In this document: one piece after another, positions 6,801-14,231 of the stretch
How the letters are laid out: each line of letters opens with the position of its first letter
Position numbering within the stretch: the first letter of the stretch is position 1
Origin: Variovorax sp.
GTDB lineage: Bacteria > Pseudomonadota > Gammaproteobacteria > Burkholderiales > Burkholderiaceae_C
Assembly: GCA_017744285.1 (NCBI GenBank)
Contig: JAGIBP010000028.1
Location: forward strand, 1-46,441
Length of the DNA: 46,441 nt
Direction: 5' to 3'
The notes under the pieces: model-generated
What the model saw: the letters and a program-made list of their open reading frames with translations, nothing else
Told to the model about the DNA's origin: nothing
Database searches by the model: none
Program-made: the position numbers and the translations under genes

Positions 6801-8186
6801 ATGACCATCCTTGCCGAGCCCGGCGGGCTCTCCTCGCGCCCTCCTTCGACCGACCGCACACGCGGGCAATGCCTCGACATCGCCGTGATCGGAAGCGGCA
6901 TTTCCGGCCTCTCCGCCGCCTGGCTGCTCTCGCAGCGCCACCGCGTGACGGTCTTCGAGGCGGACCCGCGTGCCGGCGGCCACAGCAACACCGTGGACGT
7001 GACAGGCGCCGGCTGCGAGCCGGTGGCGGTCGATACCGGCTTCATCGTCTACAACGAGGCGGCGTACCCGAACCTCACGGCGCTGTTCGCGCATCTCGGC
7101 GTCGAGACCGAGCCTTCCGACATGTCCTTCGCGGTGAGCCTCGACCGCGGGCGGCTGGAGTATTCGGGCTCCGATCTGCGAGGGCTCTTCGCGCAGCGCG
7201 GGAACCTGGTGAACCTGCGCTTCTGGTCGATGCTGCGCGATCTGGTCCGTTTCTACCGCCAGGCACCGATCGACGCCGGCTCCATGGGCCTGATGTCGCT
7301 GGACGCGTACCTGGACCTTCGCGGCTACGGCCGCGCGTTCCGCGAGGATCACCTCTACCCGATGGCGGCGGCGATCTGGTCGACTTCGGCATCGCGCATC
7401 GGCCAGTACCCGACGGAGGCCTTCGTGCGCTTCTGCGAGAACCACCAGCTGCTGATGCTGGGCGACCGGCCCGCGTGGCGCACCGTGCGCGGCGGAAGCC
7501 GGCGCTACGTCGAGAAGCTCACGCGCTCGCTCGCCTCGCGCCTGCGCCTGGGCTGCCCCGCGGCGCAGGTGCGTGCGGTGGCGGGGGGCGTCGAAGTGCG
7601 GACCGCCACAGGCGACGAGCCCCAGCGCTTCGACGAGGTCGTCATCGCCGCGCACGCGGACCAGGCCCTGGGCCTGCTGCCCGACGCCCGACCGGACGAA
7701 CGCCGCCTGCTGGGGGCCTTCCGCTACACCCGCAACCATGCCGTGCTGCACGGCGACCCCGCCGCGATGCCGCGCAGGCAGCGCGTGTGGTCGAGCTGGA
7801 ACTACCTGGCCGACCGGCGCGGCGAAGACGCGCTCTGCGTCAGCTACTGGATGAACCGGCTGCAGCGCCTTCCGGGCGCCGGCCCGCTGTTTCTCACGTT
7901 GAATCCCTCCTGCGCCTTGCAGCCCGACCGGGTGATCCGGACGGAGGTCTACGAGCATCCGCTCTTCGATGCGACGGCGATCCGCGCGCAGCGCGAACTG
8001 TGGTCGCTGCAAGGCCGGCGCGGGATCTGGTTCTGCGGCGCCTATTTCGGCGCTGGCTTCCACGAGGACGGCCTCCAGGCCGGCCTGGCCGTCGCCGAGG
8101 CGATCGGCGGCGTGCGCCGCCCGTGGCAGGTGGCGGGGGAGTCCGGTCGCATCCACCTGAGGTCGCCGCTGGCGATGGCCTCGTGA
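6801..8186 (+). CDS. FAD/NAD(P)-binding oxidoreductase, amine-oxidase-like (COG2907 type)
   Basis: A 461-residue flavoprotein with an N-terminal dinucleotide fold: IAVIGSGISGLSAAWLL begins near residue 27, with Glu at the end of the second strand (VTVFEADPRAGGHSNTVDV). A C-terminal FAD motif follows (IWFCGAYFGAGFHEDGLQAG). This family stands beside DUF1365 and CFA-type genes in many proteobacteria, including RpoE-controlled genes of Rhodobacter. It is a candidate for desaturating or oxidising a methylated acyl chain, but no substrate is established here. The ATG at 6801 lies 5 bp after a candidate -10, with no Shine-Dalgarno and no in-frame alternative before the Rossmann motif, pointing to a leaderless message. 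The stop overlaps the next start (GTGA). Confidence 0.88.
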   Translation: MTILAEPGGLSSRPPSTDRTRGQCLDIAVIGSGISGLSAAWLLSQRHRVTVFEADPRAGGHSNTVDVTGAGCEPVAVDTGFIVYNEAAYPNLTALFAHLGVETEPSDMSFAVSLDRGRLEYSGSDLRGLFAQRGNLVNLRFWSMLRDLVRFYRQAPIDAGSMGLMSLDAYLDLRGYGRAFREDHLYPMAAAIWSTSASRIGQYPTEAFVRFCENHQLLMLGDRPAWRTVRGGSRRYVEKLTRSLASRLRLGCPAAQVRAVAGGVEVRTATGDEPQRFDEVVIAAHADQALGLLPDARPDERRLLGAFRYTRNHAVLHGDPAAMPRRQRVWSSWNYLADRRGEDALCVSYWMNRLQRLPGAGPLFLTLNPSCALQPDRVIRTEVYEHPLFDATAIRAQRELWSLQGRRGIWFCGAYFGAGFHEDGLQAGLAVAEAIGGVRRPWQVAGESGRIHLRSPLAMAS

Positions 8187-8974
8187 GCGGCGGCTCTGCG
8201 CTCTACGTCGGCGGCGTGATGCATCGGCGCCTGCGTCCGGTCTCGCATCTGCTGCGCTACCGGGTGTTCTGGTTTCTGGTCGACCTGGACGAACTGCCGG
8301 CGCTCTCCAGGCGATTGCGTCTGTTCTCGTTCGACCGGTTCAACGTCTTCAGCCTCCGGCAGCGCGACTATGGCGACGGCGCCGGGCTGCGCGCCCGCGT
8401 GGAGCATCTCTTGCGCGCGGCGGGCCTCGGCGCCGAGGGCGCGATCCATCTGCTGACGATGCCGCGTTTGCTCGGCTACGCCTTCAATCCGTTGAACATC
8501 TATTTCTGCCACCGCCCGGACGGCGTGTTGCATGCCGTGCTCTACGAAGTGAACAACACGTTCGGGGCGAGGCACACCTATCTCATCGAGGTGAAGGGCG
8601 CGGCGGCGCGGCCCGGGCACATCGTGCAGCATTGCGCGAAGCAGATGCATGTCTCGCCCTTCCTGGACCTGGACATGCGCTACCGGTTCGACATCGACCC
8701 GCCACGACCCGACAGGGACGGCCTGCGCGTGGGCATCGCGGCGAGCGATCTCGGTGGAACGGTGCTCACGGCCGTCCTGGATGCCCGCCGGCAGCCGTTG
8801 ACCGATCTCGCGCTGCTTCGCACCCTGGTCCTCTTTCCATTCGTCACGCTCAAGGTCATCGTTGCCATCCATTGGGAAGCGATGCGGCTGTGGCTCAAGG
8901 GATTGCGCGTGCGTGCCAATCCCGGCCCCCCGGCGGCCGACGTGTCGATCATCAAGTCCGGACACGCGGAATGA
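8183..8974 (+). CDS. DUF1365 domain protein
   Basis: A 263-residue protein matching DUF1365 along its length. It begins with LYVGGVMHRRLRPVSHLLRY and continues through RLLGYAFNPLNIYFCH, EVNNTFGARHTYLI and KQMHVSPFLDLDMRYRF. The biochemical role of DUF1365 is not established. It is regularly encoded between a COG2907 flavoprotein and a CFA-family enzyme, as here, which suggests that the three act on the same lipid. The GTG start overlaps the upstream stop, and its own stop overlaps the ATG of the CFA gene (ATGA), so the three are almost certainly one transcript. The C-terminal 60 residues have a hydrophobic stretch that could touch the membrane. Confidence 0.9.
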   Translation: MSGGSALYVGGVMHRRLRPVSHLLRYRVFWFLVDLDELPALSRRLRLFSFDRFNVFSLRQRDYGDGAGLRARVEHLLRAAGLGAEGAIHLLTMPRLLGYAFNPLNIYFCHRPDGVLHAVLYEVNNTFGARHTYLIEVKGAAARPGHIVQHCAKQMHVSPFLDLDMRYRFDIDPPRPDRDGLRVGIAASDLGGTVLTAVLDARRQPLTDLALLRTLVLFPFVTLKVIVAIHWEAMRLWLKGLRVRANPGPPAADVSIIKSGHAE

Positions 8975-10212
8975 CTCCCTCGAACAGCTCGCCGTCCGCC
9001 CCGGCGCCCCGTGACCAGCGGCTCGCTCATCCCCTGCAGCGGTGGCTTCTGCGACTGACACGCGGACTGCGCGTGGGGACGCTGCGGATCGCACTGCCGA
9101 ACGGCCAACGCATCGACGTCCAGGGCACCGGCCCGGGGCCGCATGCGGTGCTGATCCTGCATCGCTGGCGCGCCGTGCTGCGGATGATCACCAACGGGGA
9201 CATCGGCCTGGCGCGGTCCTATCGGGACGGCGACTGGTCCAGTCCCGATCTGCTTTCGGTGATGGCGCTCGCGCTGGAGAACGAAGCGCATCTGGGCGCA
9301 GGCGCAGGCGGCTCCCGGGCCATGCAGTGCGTCGACCGGATTCGCCATCGGCTGCGGGCCAACACGCGCAAGGGAAGCCGCGACAACATCGCCTTCCACT
9401 ACGACCTGGGAAACGATTTCTACAAGCTCTGGCTCGATGCCGAGCTGAACTATTCGAGCGGCATCTACGGCAGCGGGAGCGAATCGCTCGAAGAGGCACA
9501 GGCCGCCAAGATGGCCCGCATCCTCGATCTGCTGAAACCCGACGAGGGTTCGGACGTGCTCGAGATCGGCTGCGGCTGGGGGGCGCTGGCCCTGGCCATC
9601 GCGCAGCGCCACCGCGCGCGCGTGACCGGCCTCACGCTGTCCACCCAGCAACTCGCGCACGCACGGCAGCGGGTCGCTGGCGAAGGCCTGCAGGCGTCGG
9701 TCGACCTGAGGCTGCAGGACTACCGCGACGTGGGCGGCACCTATGACCGCATCGTTTCCATCGAGATGCTGGAAGCGGTGGGGCAGGCGTTCTGGCCGGG
9801 CTATTTCCGCGTGCTGCGCGAGCGGCTGCGGCCGGGCGGCCACGCGGTGCTTCAGGTGATCACGATCGCGGACGAGCACTTCGACCTCTACAGCCGGCGC
9901 GCCGACTTCATCCAACGCTTCATCTTTCCGGGCGGCATGTTGCCCTCCTGGAGCGCCTTGCAGTCGCAGGCCCTGGGCGCAGGGCTGGCGATCGAGCGCG
10001 CAGCGGCATTCGGACAGAGCTACGCCGCCACGCTGGCTCACTGGCGAGCGCGCTTCCTCCAGGCCCGGGAGGCGGTCGAGTCGGCAGGCTTCGACGCGTC
10101 GTTCCGTCGACTGTGGGAGTACTACCTCTGCTATTGCGAGGCGGGCTTCCGGGCGGGCCGGGTCGACGTGGGACTCTACGTCGTGCGTCATGCCGCGAAA
10201 GAAGCGCGATAG
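8971..10212 (+). CDS. cfa: Cyclopropane-fatty-acyl-phospholipid synthase family protein
   Basis: A 413-residue SAM-dependent enzyme of the CFA synthase family, which adds a methylene (or in some members a methyl) group across the cis double bond of membrane phospholipid acyl chains. The N-terminal domain is followed by FHYDLGNDFYKLWLD near residue 140, the SAM motif LEIGCGWGALA, SIEMLEAVG in the active-site region, and the C-terminal WEYYLCYCEAGF. This is the full arrangement of Cfa (E. coli Cfa has 382 residues). It is the last gene of the FAD oxidoreductase operon and overlaps DUF1365 by 4 bp. Rhodobacter RpoE also controls a CFA-type gene. The window thus holds two CFA-family proteins in adjacent operons, perhaps with different products. 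Confidence 0.93.
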   Translation: MTPSNSSPSAPAPRDQRLAHPLQRWLLRLTRGLRVGTLRIALPNGQRIDVQGTGPGPHAVLILHRWRAVLRMITNGDIGLARSYRDGDWSSPDLLSVMALALENEAHLGAGAGGSRAMQCVDRIRHRLRANTRKGSRDNIAFHYDLGNDFYKLWLDAELNYSSGIYGSGSESLEEAQAAKMARILDLLKPDEGSDVLEIGCGWGALALAIAQRHRARVTGLTLSTQQLAHARQRVAGEGLQASVDLRLQDYRDVGGTYDRIVSIEMLEAVGQAFWPGYFRVLRERLRPGGHAVLQVITIADEHFDLYSRRADFIQRFIFPGGMLPSWSALQSQALGAGLAIERAAAFGQSYAATLAHWRARFLQAREAVESAGFDASFRRLWEYYLCYCEAGFRAGRVDVGLYVVRHAAKEAR

Positions 10213-10317
10213 GGTTTTCACCAGAAGTCCGTGGGGTCAGCCGATTCGTAGAACCGACCGGAGTCCGCCGATGGCGCGGTTTCCAGTCGTCTCATTCATC
10301 AGCACCAGGAGCAGCTC

Positions 10318-11280
10318 ATGAACACCTGTCTCACGCGTCGCGCAGTCCTCATTGGTTCATTGGGAGGCGGCGTTGCCTTGGCCGGATGTGGAGGAGGAGG
10401 AGGGGGAGGCAACCTATGGCTCGGCACGCCCGTGCAGCCGAACATCGCGCAGGTCGTGGCTTCCCGCCCGGATCTCAGCGTGCTGTCCGAAGCCATCGGC
10501 AAGGCGGACCTGACGAGCACACTTTCCGCAGCCGGCCCGTACACGCTGTTTGCGCCGAACAATGACGCCTTCACGGCGCTGCTCGGGGAACTGGGGACCA
10601 CGAAAGACGCGCTGTTCTCGCAGAAGGCGCTGCTCGCTGCGGTCCTGAAGTACCACGTGCTCAATGCGACCGTTCGCGCGGCGGACATCCCTTCCGGCAA
10701 GGCGATCGAGCCCGTCGGCGGCGGGTTCTTCAAGATCGAGACACAAGGCGCCGGCGCGCGCATCACAGACGGCCGCAATCGCGTCACGAACATCGTCGCC
10801 ACGGACGTCGCGGCGCAGAACGGCGTCGTCCATGTCGTCGACCGGGTCCTGCTGCCTGCGAACAAGGACATCGTGCAGACGGCGCAGGGCGTGCCCAGCC
10901 TGAGCATCCTCGTCGAGGCCGTCGTCGCCGCCGATCTCGTGGCGACCCTCCAGGGGCCCGGCCCGTTCACCGTCTTCGCGCCCTCGAACGACGCCTTTGC
11001 CGCCCTTCTGTCCGAACTGGGCATCACCAAGGACGCACTCCTGGCCGACAAGGCGCTCCTGACGAAGGTGCTCACCTACCACGTTCTTCCGCGACGGGTC
11101 CTCAAGGCCGAGATCCCGCTCAACGCGCCGATCGCGACGGTGCAAGGCCAAGGCATCACCATCAACGGCAGCCTGCAGATCATCGATCAGCGTGGACGGA
11201 GTTCGGGCATTTCCGCGACGGACATCTTCAACACCAACGGCGTCGTTCACCTGATCGACAAGGTGCTCTTGCCGTCGTGA
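10318..11280 (+). CDS. Fasciclin (FAS1) two-domain lipoprotein
   Basis: A 320-residue exported protein. The N-terminus has a twin-arginine-like TRRAVLIGSLGG and a lipobox LAGC with Cys24 as the lipidation site, followed by a glycine-rich linker. Two FAS1 domains follow, at about 40-180 and 185-318. Each has the H1-like motif (TLFAPNNDAFTALL, then TVFAPSNDAFAALL) and the YHVL motif (LKYHVLNA, then LTYHVLPR). FAS1 domains mediate adhesion or bind lipid and polysaccharide. The 105-bp gap after cfa holds a good ribosome site (AGGAGC) before the ATG. It also has only a weak ECF11-like site (AAGTCC at 10225, 18 bp, TAGAAC at 10249), so co-regulation with the lipid module is possible but not shown. 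Confidence 0.9.
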   Translation: MNTCLTRRAVLIGSLGGGVALAGCGGGGGGGNLWLGTPVQPNIAQVVASRPDLSVLSEAIGKADLTSTLSAAGPYTLFAPNNDAFTALLGELGTTKDALFSQKALLAAVLKYHVLNATVRAADIPSGKAIEPVGGGFFKIETQGAGARITDGRNRVTNIVATDVAAQNGVVHVVDRVLLPANKDIVQTAQGVPSLSILVEAVVAADLVATLQGPGPFTVFAPSNDAFAALLSELGITKDALLADKALLTKVLTYHVLPRRVLKAEIPLNAPIATVQGQGITINGSLQIIDQRGRSSGISATDIFNTNGVVHLIDKVLLPS

Positions 11281-11398
11281 TCGGTGCCGCGCGGGCGCGC
11301 GGCCGACTGCAAAATGCGCATGACTGACGGGAGCGGATGGCGTCCGAACACGGGCCAACCGGGCCGCAGGCGCCGCTTGTCATGGGGGTCGTGGAACG

Positions 11399-12448
11399 AT
11401 GAGCGCTCTGACGCATCGAGGTGTGGTTGCCGCCCTGGGGGCGGCCGCCCTTTTCGGCGCAGGAACGCCAGTGGCGAAGATGCTGTTGGCGCATGCCGGT
11501 CCCTGGCTCCTCGCGGGAGTCCTGTACCTGGGCTCGGGCGTGGGCCTGCTGCTCTACAGGTTGCTTTCGCGGGCGCCTGGCGTGCAGCTCAGGCGCGCCG
11601 AACTGGGCTGGCTTGCCGGCGCGGTGGTCGCGGGCGGCATGCTCGGGCCGCTGCTCCTGATGACCGGCCTGGCGGGCATGGCTGCGGCGGACGCATCCTT
11701 GCTCCTGAACGCCGAGGGGGTGTTCACGGCGCTGCTGGCGTGGTTTGTCTTCAAGGAAAACTTCGACCGCCGCATCGCATCGGGAATGCTCGCCATCGCC
11801 GCAGGCGCGGTGGTGCTCGGCTGGCCCGGCAGCGAAGGGGTGGGCGCGTCCTGGCCTTCTCTGGCTGTCCTGGGCGCCTGCCTGTCATGGGCGATCGACA
11901 ACAACCTGACGCGGAAGGTGTCCGTCGCCGATGCATCGTTCATCGCGATGGTCAAGGGGCTGGCGGCCGGCGCCACCAACCTTGCCCTCGCCCTGGCCAG
12001 CGGCGCGCACTGGCCGTCGGGCGGCATTCTCGCGGCGGGAGCCGGGCTCGGTTTCCTGAGCTACGGGACGAGTCTCGTGCTCTTCGTCGTCGCGTTGCGC
12101 CACCTGGGCACGGCAAGGACCGGCGCCTATTTCTCCACCGCGCCCTTCTTCGGCGCAATCCTGGCGCTCGCTCTGCTCGCAGAGCCTCCCACCGTCCGGC
12201 TTCTCGTTGCCGGCGCGCTCATGGCGCTGGGCGTGTGGCTGCACCTGACCGAGCGGCATGGCCACATGCACCGGCACGAAGCCATGGAACACAGCCACGA
12301 GCATGTGCACGACGAGCACCACCAGCATGGGCACGAGGGAGCGGTCGCCCCGGGGGAGAGGCACACCCACTGGCACCGCCACGACCCGGTGACCCACGCG
12401 CACGAGCACTACCCGGACGTCCACCACCAGCATTCGCATCCGCATTGA
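11399..12448 (+). CDS. DMT (EamA) family transporter with histidine-rich C-terminal tail
   Basis: A 349-residue protein with ten predicted membrane helices forming two EamA repeats (residues about 5-140 and 150-280). The second repeat includes ARTGAYFSTAPFFGAILALA. DMT proteins export metabolites such as amino acids, nucleosides or drugs. After the last helix comes a cytoplasmic or periplasmic tail in which 25 of the last 69 residues are histidine, mostly as HxH, ending HHQHSHPH. Such a tail should bind Zn, Ni or Co and may be a metal sensor or buffer. The 118 bp upstream (11281-11398) show no recognisable operator. Substrate unknown; metal export or metal-gated metabolite export are both possible. 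Confidence 0.88.
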   Translation: MSALTHRGVVAALGAAALFGAGTPVAKMLLAHAGPWLLAGVLYLGSGVGLLLYRLLSRAPGVQLRRAELGWLAGAVVAGGMLGPLLLMTGLAGMAAADASLLLNAEGVFTALLAWFVFKENFDRRIASGMLAIAAGAVVLGWPGSEGVGASWPSLAVLGACLSWAIDNNLTRKVSVADASFIAMVKGLAAGATNLALALASGAHWPSGGILAAGAGLGFLSYGTSLVLFVVALRHLGTARTGAYFSTAPFFGAILALALLAEPPTVRLLVAGALMALGVWLHLTERHGHMHRHEAMEHSHEHVHDEHHQHGHEGAVAPGERHTHWHRHDPVTHAHEHYPDVHHQHSHPH

Positions 12449-12533
12449 GGCGCCGGCCGAGCCGCGTCTTCGGGTCGTCGTCCGACGGCGAATCGCGGAA
12501 CATGCTGCATGGGGGCGGCTGCGTGCTCCCTCA

Positions 12534-12551
12534 GGATGAGGCATCTCATCC
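12534..12551. other. Perfect 7-bp hairpin between transporter and receiver gene
   Basis: GGATGAG (12534-12540), GCAT loop, CTCATCC (12545-12551). There is no T-run on the plus strand afterwards. It could be a 5'-UTR structure of the receiver gene that starts 21 bp downstream, or a weak stop signal for the DMT transporter gene. The rest of 12449-12572 has no obvious signal. Confidence 0.35.
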
Positions 12552-12572
12552 CGCTCCCCAGGAACTCCAGCG

Positions 12573-12923
12573 ATGCACCGTATTCTTGTCGTCGAAGATG
12601 ACCGCGATCTGCGCGAGGCGACCGTTCGCATGCTCGAATCCCTCGGCCACTGGGCCAGCGGCGTGAGCAGCGCCGAGATCGCGTTGAACCGGTTCATTGC
12701 CGGCGGCTTCGACATCGTGATCACGGATGTCGGATTGCCGGGCCTGTCGGGGCTTCAGCTGGCCGAGAAGCTGAAGGAGGTGGTGGAACTTCCCGTCATC
12801 TTCGCGAGCGGCCTGCCCGCACCGCCGAGCTTGCCTTCGCACTTCGTCTGGCTGTCCAAGCCCTACACCCTGGCCCAGGTCGAGAGCGCGCTGGCGGCGG
12901 CGACGCGGCCCGGCGCCTTCTAG
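12573..12923 (+). CDS. Stand-alone response-regulator receiver domain
   Basis: A 116-residue CheY-like protein made only of a receiver domain. The acidic pair is Asp9-Asp10, the phospho-acceptor Asp52 is in VITDVGLPG, the switch Ser80 is in FASG, and the conserved Lys96 is in SKPY. No output domain follows, so it must act by protein contact or as a phosphate sink. No histidine kinase is encoded nearby. The ribosome site is probably AGGA about 12 bp upstream. It converges on the cytochrome c gene, with only 9 bp between stops. Confidence 0.9.
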   Translation: MHRILVVEDDRDLREATVRMLESLGHWASGVSSAEIALNRFIAGGFDIVITDVGLPGLSGLQLAEKLKEVVELPVIFASGLPAPPSLPSHFVWLSKPYTLAQVESALAAATRPGAF

Positions 12924-12932
12924 CGCCGGCGG

Positions 12933-14231
12933 TCACCGATGCAGCGCCTTTCTCACCTTGGCCACGTCATCCGTCGTCACCGGCTTGGCATCGTTGCCCC
13001 AGCTCTCCCGCGTGAAGGTCAGCACTTGCGCGATCTGCACGTCGGTGAGCGTGGCCGCGAAGCTCGGCATCGATTGGGGCGGCGGCCCCTGGCGCGTGGC
13101 GGCGCTGCGGCCGCCCTCGAGCGCCAGCCGGATCAGCGACGAAGCGTCCTCGCCGAGCAGTGATGGGTTTCCGGCCAGCCGCGGGAAGGCGCCGGCCACC
13201 CCGCCGCCGTCGGCCTGGTGGCACTGCGCGCAGAAGCTGCGGTAGACGGCGGCGCCGATCGTCTCGACATCGCCCGTGTGGTTCCCTTGCGCGCGGGGCC
13301 GGGGGGTCTCGGCGCGCGCCTCGTAGCGGCCTTCGCCGCGCTGCGCGGGAAGGCTCTTGAGGTAGCGGGCCACCGCGCGGACGTCGTCCTCGTTCAGGTA
13401 CTGCAGCGATTCCTCGATCTCCTGGACCATCGTGCCGGAGGCGACGAACCCGCCGCCATGGCCTGTCGCGATGAGCGAGGCGAGCGCGGGCGCGGGGACG
13501 CGCCCCAGGCCCGCGCCGGGGTCGCCCGTGAGGTCCAGGGCGAACCAGAGGTCGTTGACCTGTCCGGTGAGAAACCGGCTCGCGCTCTCGTCGTAGCCCT
13601 TCTCCTGGTAGGCGAGGCCGCGCGGCGTGTGGCAGGCGCCGCAGTGGCCGAAGGACTGCACCAGGTAGGCGCCGCGGTTCCAGTCCGCGCTCTGGCCGGC
13701 CTTGTCCTCGTAGGCGCCGCGCGGCAGGAACACGAGCTTCCAGAACCTCAGCAGCGCCCGCTGGTCGAGCGGGAAAGGAAGCCGCGTCGGCGGCGGGTCC
13801 GCCGGCACGGCCTGCACGCCGCGGCGAAGGTACGCGAACAGGTCGCGAAGATCGTCCTCGTGCGCCTTGGCATAGGAGGCATACGGCATGGCCGGGTACA
13901 GGTGCCGGTCCCCCGGCGCCGTGCCTTCCCGCATGACGCGCCGGAAGTCCTCGAAGCTGTACTTGCCGATGCCGTGCTCGACGTCGGGCGTGATGTTCGT
14001 GCTGTAGATGACGCCGAAGGGGCTGGGCACGGCGCGCCCGCCCGCGAAGGCCTTCCCATGCCGGGGCTCGGTGTGACAACTCGCGCAGCCGCCGATGCGC
14101 GCCAGGTACTCGCCGCGCGCGGTGTCGGACGCGTCGGGCGCCGTTGGCTGCGCGTGCGCGCCGGTGCCGGCCCCTGCAAGTGCCACGAGCCAGAGCGTCA
14201 GCGCGGCGGTGCGCGAAGCGACTGCGTTCAT
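12933..14231 (-). CDS. Tri-haem cytochrome c, periplasmic (alcohol-dehydrogenase cytochrome subunit type)
   Basis: A 432-residue secreted protein with a signal peptide (probable cleavage after AHA near 27) and three CxxCH haem c sites: CASCH at 49-53, CGACH in the middle domain and CAQCH in the C-terminal domain. The layout resembles the cytochrome subunit of membrane-bound alcohol or gluconate dehydrogenases, about 430-470 residues, which pass electrons to quinone or an oxidase. No dehydrogenase is adjacent. The gene ends the oxidase operon instead, overlapping ctaG by 4 bp, so it may feed electrons to this oxidase. Confidence 0.9.
   Translation of the reverse strand: MNAVASRTAALTLWLVALAGAGTGAHAQPTAPDASDTARGEYLARIGGCASCHTEPRHGKAFAGGRAVPSPFGVIYSTNITPDVEHGIGKYSFEDFRRVMREGTAPGDRHLYPAMPYASYAKAHEDDLRDLFAYLRRGVQAVPADPPPTRLPFPLDQRALLRFWKLVFLPRGAYEDKAGQSADWNRGAYLVQSFGHCGACHTPRGLAYQEKGYDESASRFLTGQVNDLWFALDLTGDPGAGLGRVPAPALASLIATGHGGGFVASGTMVQEIEESLQYLNEDDVRAVARYLKSLPAQRGEGRYEARAETPRPRAQGNHTGDVETIGAAVYRSFCAQCHQADGGGVAGAFPRLAGNPSLLGEDASSLIRLALEGGRSAATRQGPPPQSMPSFAATLTDVQIAQVLTFTRESWGNDAKPVTTDDVAKVRKALHR

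Noticed and set aside
12252..12440. Repetitive CAC/CAT-rich stretch that might look like a repeat array
   Set aside because: It is the coding sequence of the histidine-rich tail of the DMT transporter, with irregular spacing and no conserved spacer-repeat pattern, so it is not CRISPR or a tandem repeat.
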